Origin: Firmicutes bacterium ZCTH02-B6
Lineage (GTDB): Bacteria; Bacillota; Limnochordia; Limnochordales; ZCTH02-B6
Assembly: GCA_002159155.1 (NCBI GenBank)
Contig: LZRQ01000189.1
Location: 1 to 6,722 of the forward strand
Length of the DNA: 6,722 nt
Direction: 5' to 3'
Below the pieces are notes generated by a model. That model was not told the DNA's origin and ran no database searches. It saw nothing but the letters and a program-made list of their open reading frames with translations. Positions 1-5,615 of the stretch are shown one piece after another; position 1 is the first letter of the stretch, and every line of letters begins with the position of its first letter. A program made the translations under genes and the position numbers.

Positions 1-605
1 CGGTTCAGTTCCGCGATCAGGTCGAGAATCTGCGCCTGGATCGTCACGTCAAGGGCCGTCGTCGGTTCGTCGGCGATGAGCAGCTTCGGCCTGCAGGCGA
101 GCGCCATGGCGATCATGACCCGCTGCTGCTGGCCGCCGGACAGTTCGTGCGGATACGCCCGGATGCGCGTTTCGGGATTGGGAATGCCCGTCATGCGGAG
201 CAGCTCGACGGCCTGCTCCCGCGCCTCCCGGCGGGACAATTTCTGGTGCAGCCGCAGCACTTCTTCGATCTGGTCGCCGATCGGAAACACCGGGTTCAGC
301 GACGCGAGGGGGTCCTGGAAAATGACGGAAATGTCGTTGCCGCGGATTTGCCGCAGCCTGGACATGGGCGCCGTCAGCAGGTTTTCCCCTTCGAACAGCA
401 CTTCCCCTTCATATTCGACGGAAGCGGAATGTTCCAAAAGGCGCACGATCGATTGGCACATCACGCTTTTGCCGCAGCCGGACTCGCCCACGATGCCCAG
501 CGCCCGGCCGGGTTCCAGGGTGAAGCTGATCCCGTCCACGGCCCGCACGTAGCCCGCGCGGGTCCTGTAATACATTTGCAGATTGTCCACCACTAACTGC
601 GCCAT
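1..605 (-). CDS. Dpp/Opp-type ABC transporter ATP-binding protein (3' end outside the window)
   Basis: This is the nucleotide-binding subunit that powers import by the permease pair encoded just upstream; it acts on the cytoplasmic face of the membrane. 201 codons are present and the gene runs off the window. Visible motifs, in order: Walker A GESGCGKS (residues 40-47), Q-loop FQDP (96-99), ABC signature LSGGQQQR (155-162) and Walker B LLIADEP with the D-loop ALD (175-186). The GESGCGKS form and the TTALDVTIQAQIL stretch after Walker B are typical of DppD/OppD rather than of other ABC ATPases. The ATG at 605 is preceded by GGGTGG at a spacing of 4 nt, part of a longer AGGTAGGGTGG stretch that overlaps the permease stop. 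The gap to that permease is 9 nt, so the two are co-transcribed. The C-terminal oligopeptide-transporter region (OppC_C, often with an iron-sulfur cysteine motif) would lie outside the window. DppD versus DppF cannot be settled, but position in the operon favours DppD. Confidence 0.96.
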   Translation of the reverse strand, partial: MAQLVVDNLQMYYRTRAGYVRAVDGISFTLEPGRALGIVGESGCGKSVMCQSIVRLLEHSASVEYEGEVLFEGENLLTAPMSRLRQIRGNDISVIFQDPLASLNPVFPIGDQIEEVLRLHQKLSRREAREQAVELLRMTGIPNPETRIRAYPHELSGGQQQRVMIAMALACRPKLLIADEPTTALDVTIQAQILDLIAELN

Positions 606-614
606 GGGCCCACC

Positions 615-2096
615 CTACCTCTCGTTACTCCTGCGGCTCACGATGTCGTCGAGGGTGTTGCCGATGAACACGAAAGCCATCGCGAGGATGGTCAAGGCCA
701 GGCCCGGCGGCAAAATCCACCACCAGGCCAGTTCCCCGAACGCACCGAAACTGCGAGCGTTCTGCAGCATGCGACCCCATGTGGGCACCCGCGGGTCGCC
801 GAAGCCGAGCAGGCTCAAACTGGCCTCACTGATAATCGCCCCGGGAACCAAAAGCACCAGGGAGGCGAACACGATCCCGAGCACGTTGGGCAAAATGTGG
901 GCACGCATGATATATCCAGGGCTTGCCCCAGCGGCCCGGGCCGCCTCCACGAACGAGCGCTCCCGCAGGGTCAGCGTCTGGGAGCGCACGAGCCTCGCGA
1001 CGCTCATCCAGGAGAAGATGGCGATCAGGACGATCAGCGTCCAGAGGTTCTTCCCCACGACGCTCACCATGACGATGAGGATGGGCAGGAACGGGATTGC
1101 GATCATGACGTCGACGATCCGCATCAACAGCTCGTCTACCCACCCGCCCAAGTAGCCGCTGACGATACCCACCAACGTCCCCACGACGACGGCGATGACG
1201 GCCACCACAAAGCCGATGACCAACGACATCCGAGTGCCATAGACGAACTGCGACCACAGGTCGCCGCCGACGTGGTCGGTACCCAAAAGCCCATGCAGCT
1301 TCCCGGGGATGCGGAAGCGACTTTCGCCCAGCGTGAGCTGGGTCGTGCCTTCATCCCCGGCATCGGCCGTATACTCCAGCATGAGGCGATACTCGCCCGG
1401 CACATTGACCAGCGCCGCCGCCAGGTTGGCTAGGGGGTTGAAGCCTAGGCGCGTCTTGAGCTGCATGTCGCGGGAGTCAACCCGCTGGGTCGTCCATCGC
1501 GCCTCAGTGCGAAACACCCGCGACTCCCACATGGTATAACTGCGCCCGTCCGCCGTCTCAAACCGTACCGCCAGACGACCGCTGGCGCCGCCCTGGGGAA
1601 CAAATGCGTAGGGGACCTGGAGGTAGAAAGTATCCGGTGCACTGGAGCGGTAGTCAAACGTGTACTCGAGCACGAGCCGGGAGTCGCCGGGCCCCTCGTT
1701 GCGGACAATCATCACGGGCTCGCCTTCCCGCTCTCCCCAGCTGATGTTGACGTTGTCCTCAACCACCACGCGCCAGTCGTCGAGCACAAAGGCGTCTACG
1801 GTGACCGGCTCTTGTCGGTAACGCGGCAGGTAGGACATCCATGCAGGCCGCGCCATGCCGTCCGCCAGGAACTGGTCCTGGATCGGGTCGTACGGCGTCA
1901 GCCACGGAGCGGCGACGCCCAGGAACAGAAAAATGAGAAAGATGATCAGGCCCACCATGCCTCGCGGGGAACGCCGGTATTCGGCCCAGATCTCCCGCAG
2001 GGCCCCGGTGCGACGGGGCGCCTGGGCCTTGGTCGAGACGGCCGGCAGCGCGGCTTCGCCGGCCCCCTTGGGTGCGGGGGAACGCGAGTTGCTCAC
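615..2096 (-). CDS. DppC-like ABC permease with a large extracytoplasmic insertion
   Basis: Inner-membrane subunit that forms the translocation path together with the DppB-like protein. With a GTG start at 2096 it has 493 residues; the family usually has about 280-320. After a Pro/Ala-rich N-tail (1-30) come the first membrane helix (about 47-63) and APWLTPYDP (63-71). The usual HxLGTDxxGxD segment appears only at 268-278. The roughly 190 residues between are hydrophilic, strand-like and rich in Trp, Tyr, Arg and Glu. The rest is an ordinary permease: helices from about 290, the EAA loop with EAARAAGA and HILPNVLG (about 386-407) that contacts the ATPase, and a final helix before the charged C-terminus SRRSNER. 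Start choice: the frame stays open up to 2462, but that extension overlaps the DppB-like gene; GTG 2096 has an AGGTGA site 5 nt upstream. GTG 2105, overlapping the previous stop, is an alternative. Family certain; the role of the insertion is unknown. Confidence 0.95.
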   Translation of the reverse strand: MSNSRSPAPKGAGEAALPAVSTKAQAPRRTGALREIWAEYRRSPRGMVGLIIFLIFLFLGVAAPWLTPYDPIQDQFLADGMARPAWMSYLPRYRQEPVTVDAFVLDDWRVVVEDNVNISWGEREGEPVMIVRNEGPGDSRLVLEYTFDYRSSAPDTFYLQVPYAFVPQGGASGRLAVRFETADGRSYTMWESRVFRTEARWTTQRVDSRDMQLKTRLGFNPLANLAAALVNVPGEYRLMLEYTADAGDEGTTQLTLGESRFRIPGKLHGLLGTDHVGGDLWSQFVYGTRMSLVIGFVVAVIAVVVGTLVGIVSGYLGGWVDELLMRIVDVMIAIPFLPILIVMVSVVGKNLWTLIVLIAIFSWMSVARLVRSQTLTLRERSFVEAARAAGASPGYIMRAHILPNVLGIVFASLVLLVPGAIISEASLSLLGFGDPRVPTWGRMLQNARSFGAFGELAWWWILPPGLALTILAMAFVFIGNTLDDIVSRRSNER

Positions 2097-2101
2097 GGCA
2101 C

Positions 2102-2107
2102 TCACCT
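2102..2107 (-). promoter_or_regulatory. Ribosome binding site of the DppC-like gene
   Basis: AGGTGA, part of CTGAGGTGA, lies 5 nt before GTG 2096 and includes the TGA stop of the DppB-like gene. This fixes the start against the much longer open frame and suggests translational coupling of the two permeases. Confidence 0.75.
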
Positions 2108-3067
2108 CAGTCGGATCCGCGGGTCGACCAAGCCGTACACCAGGTCGGCCAGCAAGTTGCACACCAACACGGCGAGAGCGATGATGTAAAAGCAGCCTTG
2201 GACTACAGGGTAATCCTGCTGCAACGTGGCGTCGACGAGGTATCGCCCTACGCCGTAAAGGGAGAAAATGGTTTCCGTGATGACGGCGCCCGTAATGAGC
2301 CCCGGCAGCGACAAGAACACAAGGGTTACGATGGGCGGCAGCACGTTGCGGAAAGCGTGCCGGTACAGTACCTCCCGCTGCGGCAGCCCCTTCGCGCGGG
2401 CGGTCAGCACGAAATCCTGCCCCAAGGCGCTGACCATATTGTTGCGGACGTATAGGTACCACGAGCCGTAGCCGCTGAGCGTCACCGCCGTAACCGGCAT
2501 CACCAGGTGGTGAATCCGGTCAAGAATGATCGCCCAAAACTCGGTCGGCGGCGGCACGCTCATGGTGCCCCGGATCGGAAAGATCGGCCAGTAGTAGCCG
2601 AACGCCAAAAGGAGCAGGAGTCCGATGAAGAAGGCGGGCATGGCGTTGAAAAACAGGGAGACACCGGTAATGGCGGTATCCATACGGCTGCCCTGGCGGG
2701 TAGCCATTTTGATGCCTAGCCACACACCGATGAACACGTTTAAGAGAAACGACGTGCCCAGGAGCATCAAAGTGTTGGGCAGGCGGGACAGCAGCTCGCC
2801 CAGGACGGGCTGTCGCGTCACGAAGGAGCGCCCGAAATCGAAGGTGAGCATGCTCTGCAAATAAAGGAAGTACTGAGACAAGAGAGGCTTGTCGAGGCCG
2901 TACCTCTCGATGAGCAGCTGTTTCATTTCTGGGGTGAACTGCGGGCTGATGATCAAGGAAACCGGGTCGCCGGGCATGATGCGGAAGATGACAAAATTGA
3001 GCGTCATGATGACAAACAGCGTAATCAGCCCATAGACAACCCGTCGCCACAAATATCCACGCGACAT
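2102..3067 (-). CDS. DppB-like ABC permease
   Basis: Membrane subunit that pairs with the DppC-like protein to form the import channel. With ATG 3067 it has 321 residues, the usual length. It shows the DppB layout: a first membrane helix near the N-terminus (about 11-30), the conserved PGDP motif (32-35), the soluble stretch with YGLDKPLLSQY (56-66), further hydrophobic segments (about 98-120, 133-158, 243-263, 291-312), and the EAA loop with ARAKGLPQREVLYRHAFRNV (223-242), which couples to the ATPase. The C-terminal VDPRIRLR is the family's usual ending. Start choice: GAGGT lies 9 nt before ATG 3067 but only 3 nt before an in-frame GTG at 3073, so ATG is preferred. The gene follows the binding-protein gene after a 223-nt gap with hairpins and precedes the DppC-like gene by 5 nt. 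No defect is visible. Confidence 0.97.
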   Translation of the reverse strand: MSRGYLWRRVVYGLITLFVIMTLNFVIFRIMPGDPVSLIISPQFTPEMKQLLIERYGLDKPLLSQYFLYLQSMLTFDFGRSFVTRQPVLGELLSRLPNTLMLLGTSFLLNVFIGVWLGIKMATRQGSRMDTAITGVSLFFNAMPAFFIGLLLLLAFGYYWPIFPIRGTMSVPPPTEFWAIILDRIHHLVMPVTAVTLSGYGSWYLYVRNNMVSALGQDFVLTARAKGLPQREVLYRHAFRNVLPPIVTLVFLSLPGLITGAVITETIFSLYGVGRYLVDATLQQDYPVVQGCFYIIALAVLVCNLLADLVYGLVDPRIRLR

Positions 3068-3149
3068 GGCCACCCGACCTCTCTACTGCCGCCTGCCAGC
3101 GGATGCTCACCGGATGATCACGTCTGGCGCCTGTGCCTAACGGCGCGGA

Positions 3150-3180
3150 CGTTCCCCGCCTCTCAAGTCGAGACGTTCCC
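3150..3180 (-). repeat. GGGAACG direct repeats upstream of the DppB-like gene
   Basis: The minus strand carries GGGGAACGTC and CGGGAACGTC 24 bp apart (plus-strand CGTTCCCC at 3150-3157 and CGTTCCC at 3174-3180). The same core occurs ahead of the binding-protein gene (5043-5079). Seen directly; function unknown, and short GC-rich words can recur by chance. Confidence 0.4.
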
Positions 3181-3190
3181 GGCGGCATGA

Positions 3191-3219
3191 GAGGCAGGCC
3201 CCTCGCTGGAGCCTGCCTC
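3191..3219 (-). promoter_or_regulatory. Perfect 9-bp stem-loop between binding-protein and permease genes
   Basis: GAGGCAGGC (3191-3199) pairs exactly with GCCTGCCTC (3211-3219) around an 11-nt loop. There is no T run after it on the minus strand, so it is not a terminator. It may stabilise the upstream mRNA end or shield it from 3' exonucleases, as stem-loops after binding-protein genes often do. A shorter stem, CCCTGC/GCAGGG with a 2-nt loop, sits next to it at 3219-3232. Confidence 0.5.
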
Positions 3220-3232
3220 CCTGCCCGCAGGG

Positions 3233-3270
3233 AAAAACCGGCTGCAGGGGCCGCCCGCCGAGGCGGCCCC
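3233..3270 (-). terminator. Terminator-like hairpin after the binding-protein gene, probably partial
   Basis: Twenty nucleotides after the binding-protein stop, the minus strand can form GGGGCCGCC/GGCGGCCCC (3262-3270 with 3247-3255), a 9-bp all-GC stem with a 6-nt loop. A TTTTT run follows at 3237-3233, but 9 nt after the stem instead of directly, so it is a weak intrinsic terminator at best. In Dpp/Opp operons such a structure commonly lets the binding protein be made in excess of the membrane subunits. That role is inferred here. Confidence 0.5.
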
Positions 3271-3290
3271 GCCATCCGCTCGTTCAGGCC

Positions 3291-4991
3291 TTACTTGTCC
3301 AGACCCGCCCAGAAGTCCTCGTAGCGCTCGACGCGCACGTACTCACCGACGACGTACTCCTTGAAGACGAACGGACCGGTGCCGATCATCTTCGTCAGCC
3401 CAGGCACGGTCGGATGCGGCTCCCGCCAAGGCACGAACGCCTCGAAGTCCTCCACGTCCTCCCAGATGTGCTTGGCCAAGAAGCTCTGCACGTTGTAGGT
3501 GTACCAGTAGCTGACGTTGTTGAAGTAGACGGTGATGGTGTAGTCGTCAATGATCTCGGAGTGGCTGTAGTTCTCCCACACCTCAAGGTACAGGGGCACC
3601 TGCTTCTCCTTGAGGTAGTCCATGGTGAACTTGACGTCGTGGGCGGTGAAGGGCACACCGTCATGCCACGTGATGTCCTTGCGCAGCCAGTACGTCACCT
3701 TGGTGCCCTCGTTGCCCTCGGGCGTTGTCCAGGTGCCGACCTCCCAGCGCTCCGCCTCCCACGGCAGGTCCTCATTGTTGATGGGCTCCGCCGCGATCAG
3801 GCCGGGGCCATAGACCAAACCAAAGATCCGGGAGTCATAAGCCGAGTTATGGGTGAGGATGTTGAGACCCTGGGGCTCCTGCTCCAGCACCCAGCGGACC
3901 GTGCCGCCCCGCTCCTGGTCCACCAAGCGGATGTTGAGCGGCGTCCAGATGCTGTTGAGGACGTTGCTCGCGGCACCAAAGCCCAGGTGCGGCACGTACC
4001 CGGTCACGATGTCCTTGCGGAACGCATCCATATACGGACGGGAGTACAGGGGCACGTACGGCTGCAGCCAGGACAAGATTTCCTGGGCCTCATATGCGGC
4101 ATCCATGGCCTCATCCAGGTTCCGCGGGGTCCAGACCCGCTCCGCGGCGGCGTCGAACTGAGCATCCCGCAGGCCGGGCATGTTGTTCGCCCCGGGGACA
4201 TCAAACTTGGAGTGGAAGAGGCTGTACAGGTGGGTCGGGAACCGGCCAAGGCTCCAGGCAAGCGCGTACATGTCGAAGTCGCGGTCGCCGCCCAGGTCGG
4301 TGTCGAGGCGATCCAGCAGCACGTTGAAGTCGATGGGCTCCGCGTACACCGGCAAACCGATGCCCCGCAGGGTCTCGGCCACCATCTCACCCAACATTGC
4401 AGACGTGGCCGCCACTTCCATGGTGGGCGTCATAATGGTCATCCGGCGGAGCTCCTGGCCCGTGGCAGGATCGATCCGGACGCCGTTGGGGCCCATGATG
4501 TACCCGGCGTCGTCCAAAATCTGCTTGGCCAGTTCGGGGTCATAGTACGCCACGTCGGTGTCGGGGTTGAAGAACGGCGACGCCGGCGGCACAAACTCGG
4601 CCAGGGGCAGCATGTAGCCCTCAAACAGCGACAGAATGATCTCGTCGCGGTTGATGGCATGCGCGATGGCACGCCGCACGGTGATGTCGTTAAGGGGCGC
4701 CCGGCGCATATTGAACCCGAGATAGAACATGTGATAACCCGGGCTCACGGTAATCTCGATGTTGGGATCTGCCATCAAGCGGTTAATGTGGCTCGGTTGG
4801 GTCAGCCCAGGATTAACGTGGATGTCACCCCGCTGGATGGCAATGATCCGCGCTTCCTGGTCCATAATGATGGGCAGGATGATCTCGTCAACATAGGGCC
4901 CCTTGACGTCCCAGGCGACGTCCTGAGCCAGGGCGGCACCGCTGACGAGCAGGCTCATGGCCACAACAAATGCCAGTAGTTTCCGCACCAA
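3291..4991 (-). CDS. Solute-binding protein of the SBP_bac_5 (DppA/OppA) family with circularly permuted domain order
   Basis: Secreted binding protein that captures the substrate outside the cell and hands it to the permeases. It has 566 residues, normal for the family. Residues 1-22 form a signal peptide (charged start, hydrophobic core, cleavage after ALA); no lipobox cysteine is seen. The order of the mature part is reversed against the family. Residues 31-118 (GPYVDEIILP, QRGDI, VRRAIAHAINRDEI) and on to about 355 (DIVTGYVPHLGF) are what normally forms the second half. Residues 361-566 (GGTVRWVLEQEPQGLN, LRKDITWHDGVPFTAHDV, GTGPF at 537-541, YEDFWAG) are what normally forms the first half. 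The frame is continuous, so no frameshift explains this. TTG 4991 has AAGGCGG 9 nt upstream; GTG 4988 is an alternative. Family certain; permutation strongly supported by motif order; substrate unknown. Confidence 0.95.
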   Translation of the reverse strand: MVRKLLAFVVAMSLLVSGAALAQDVAWDVKGPYVDEIILPIIMDQEARIIAIQRGDIHVNPGLTQPSHINRLMADPNIEITVSPGYHMFYLGFNMRRAPLNDITVRRAIAHAINRDEIILSLFEGYMLPLAEFVPPASPFFNPDTDVAYYDPELAKQILDDAGYIMGPNGVRIDPATGQELRRMTIMTPTMEVAATSAMLGEMVAETLRGIGLPVYAEPIDFNVLLDRLDTDLGGDRDFDMYALAWSLGRFPTHLYSLFHSKFDVPGANNMPGLRDAQFDAAAERVWTPRNLDEAMDAAYEAQEILSWLQPYVPLYSRPYMDAFRKDIVTGYVPHLGFGAASNVLNSIWTPLNIRLVDQERGGTVRWVLEQEPQGLNILTHNSAYDSRIFGLVYGPGLIAAEPINNEDLPWEAERWEVGTWTTPEGNEGTKVTYWLRKDITWHDGVPFTAHDVKFTMDYLKEKQVPLYLEVWENYSHSEIIDDYTITVYFNNVSYWYTYNVQSFLAKHIWEDVEDFEAFVPWREPHPTVPGLTKMIGTGPFVFKEYVVGEYVRVERYEDFWAGLDK

Positions 4992-5036
4992 ACCTTTTAC
5001 CCGCCTTTCCTTAAAGGATGTTAGTTTTCGCGCCTT

Positions 5037-5058
5037 GCGTCACGTTCCCCGTAGACGC
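5037..5058 (-). promoter_or_regulatory. Small leader hairpin with a GGGAA loop
   Basis: On the minus strand GCGTC-T-ACG pairs with CGT-GACGC, with one bulged T and a GGGAA loop. It lies 46 nt before the binding-protein start. The exposed GGA recalls RNA-binding sites of the CsrA type, but the match to that consensus is only partial, so a role is speculative. Confidence 0.3.
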
Positions 5059-5079
5059 CTGTTCCCTCAACCGTTCCCC
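5043..5079 (-). repeat. GGGGAACG repeats upstream of the binding-protein gene
   Basis: Two exact GGGGAACG copies on the minus strand (plus-strand 5043-5050 and 5072-5079, 29 bp apart) flank a shorter GGGAAC (5061-5066). The same word occurs ahead of the DppB-like gene. No known regulator site is recognised. Confidence 0.35.
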
Positions 5080-5107
5080 GCTGCCACCACCCCTTGCGCC
5101 GCGAAGC

Positions 5108-5136
5108 TCGGTGTGCCTGCGTACACCGGGCACCGA
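5108..5136 (-). promoter_or_regulatory. Stable hairpin in the operon leader
   Basis: On the minus strand TCGGTGCC can pair with GGCACACCGA, leaving CA bulged (8 bp in all, 11-nt loop). A nested alternative, CGGTGT with ACACCG (5109-5114/5123-5128), uses some of the same bases, so two folds compete. No T run follows; not a terminator. Confidence 0.35.
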
Positions 5137-5203
5137 AAAGAAACCTTACCTGGAAGTGTTGGTTTCTCTTGCTGTAGGCAGCTTTCCTTTCCCGCGGCTC
5201 AAG

Positions 5204-5233
5204 AAAAAACTGCTATTAGTCATTTTAGCCAGT
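5204..5233 (-). terminator. Terminator-like stem in the operon leader
   Basis: Read on the minus strand, ACTGGCTA (5233-5226) pairs with TAGCAGT (5215-5209), 7 bp with one bulged G and a 10-nt loop, directly followed by a run of T (5209-5204). The stem is short and half AT, so termination would be weak or conditional. It lies about 215 nt before the binding-protein start, as expected of a leader attenuator, or it could end a short upstream transcript. Confidence 0.45.
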
Positions 5234-5238
5234 ACCCA

Positions 5239-5303
5239 CCGGATGTCCAGCGTCCGGCTGGAGCCTGTAAACCCGGGGCAAAAGCCCGTTACAGCGGGCC
5301 TTT
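5239..5303 (-). promoter_or_regulatory. Mutually exclusive hairpins in the operon leader (possible attenuator or riboswitch)
   Basis: Four stems are visible on the minus strand. A: AAAGGCCCG (5303-5295) with CGGGCTTTT (5288-5280), 9 bp including one G-T pair. B: CTGTAA (5294-5289) with TTACAG (5270-5265), enclosing GCCC/GGGC. A and B share bases and cannot coexist. C: TCCAGC with GCTGGA (5262-5257/5251-5246). D: CCGGA with TCCGG (5257-5253/5243-5239). C and D also exclude each other. The set lies just ahead of the terminator-like stem at 5204-5233. The pairings are seen directly; regulation is inferred. I do not recognise a known riboswitch class. Confidence 0.4.
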
Positions 5304-5324
5304 CAGCCTGTCGATGCAGTATTG

Positions 5325-5402
5325 CACGTCCAAAATAAGACTTATATAACACTATCATAATCGTGTGTGGTCGCCCATTTATATGTGTATGTCGCGATCG
5401 CG
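5325..5402. promoter_or_regulatory. AT-rich probable divergent promoter area with a 10-bp palindrome
   Basis: This is the most AT-rich stretch of the window. It holds -10-like words on both strands: TATGAT and TATAAA on the minus strand (toward the importer operon) and CATAAT on the plus strand (toward YjbQ). None has a good TTGACA partner at 16-18 nt, so no exact promoter can be named. The perfect palindrome CGCGATCGCG is at 5393-5402. Confidence 0.35.
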
Positions 5403-5413
5403 TGTTAGTTAAG

Positions 5414-5427
5414 ATCACTAGGGTGAT
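5414..5427. promoter_or_regulatory. Operator-like inverted repeat ATCAC-N4-GTGAT
   Basis: A perfect 5-4-5 inverted repeat (5414-5418 and 5423-5427) lies between the AT-rich area and the YjbQ gene. The size suits a dimeric repressor half-site pair, but no regulator gene is in the window and repeats this short occur by chance. Confidence 0.25.
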
Positions 5428-5581
5428 AGGGCGATTTCCATGTTGCTAGCAGGCCGTCGGAAGCAGGACCGCCTGTCGCCCCCCAGACCGAAAGGCGCGT
5501 CGGGTTATCGTAGGCGCACACAGCTGCGGGGACAAAAGGACACCGCGATTTCACCGAGAAGTGTAACGCCTGAACAGCCAG

Positions 5582-5607
5582 CTCTTAAGCCACTCAAGAG
5601 GGGGTGA
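5582..5607 (+). promoter_or_regulatory. Ribosome binding site of yjbQ with an overlapping small hairpin
   Basis: AGGGGGTGA (5599-5607) matches the ideal AGGAGGTGA at 8 of 9 positions and lies 8 nt before TTG 5616, which decides that start against GTG 5604, which falls inside the site. CTCTT (5582-5586) can pair with AAGAG (5596-5600) and would partly cover the site. Confidence 0.55.
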
Positions 5608-5615
5608 AGAACGGA

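Larger units (their letters stand above)
4992..5615. other. Intergenic region with the operon leader and divergent promoter area
   Basis: This 620-nt gap separates the minus-strand importer operon from the plus-strand YjbQ gene. I find no convincing gene in it; a 90-codon minus frame at 5146-5418 has no start site or recognisable product. It contains hairpins at 5037-5058, 5108-5136, 5204-5233 and 5239-5303, listed separately, an AT-rich stretch near 5325-5400, and a GC-rich stretch at about 5430-5600 in which I recognise nothing except the final ribosome binding site. No TPP riboswitch CTGAGA core is seen ahead of YjbQ. Confidence 0.7.

Noticed and set aside
147..596. 149-codon plus frame opposite the ATPase gene
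   Set aside because: Antisense shadow of a gene with all ABC ATPase motifs.
2097..2462. N-terminal extension of the DppC-like frame to 2462
   Set aside because: It lies antisense-frame-like inside the DppB gene on the same strand, its composition is Arg/Pro/Gly-rich like a shadow frame, and GTG 2096 has a clear ribosome binding site.
2520..3275. 251-codon minus frame overlapping the DppB-like gene
   Set aside because: Same-strand shadow of a certain gene in another frame; low-complexity Arg/Pro/His composition.
3414..4979. 521-codon open frame on the plus strand
   Set aside because: Antisense to the binding-protein gene; rich in His, Val, Asp and Gln without domains, as expected of a reverse-complement frame in GC-rich DNA.
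3291..4991. Frameshift or gene-fragment explanation for the odd domain order of the binding protein
   Set aside because: One uninterrupted frame covers both halves, with signal peptide, normal total length and no missing core motif.
5393..5402. CGCGATCGCG palindrome resembling the cyanobacterial HIP1 octamer GCGATCGC
   Set aside because: Only one copy was noticed and the gene content does not suggest a cyanobacterium.
5146..5418. 90-codon minus frame in the intergenic region
   Set aside because: No ribosome binding site, no recognisable motif, and it runs through the hairpins and the T run.
5430..5615. TPP riboswitch upstream of yjbQ
   Set aside because: The CTGAGA and ACCTGA core elements are absent.
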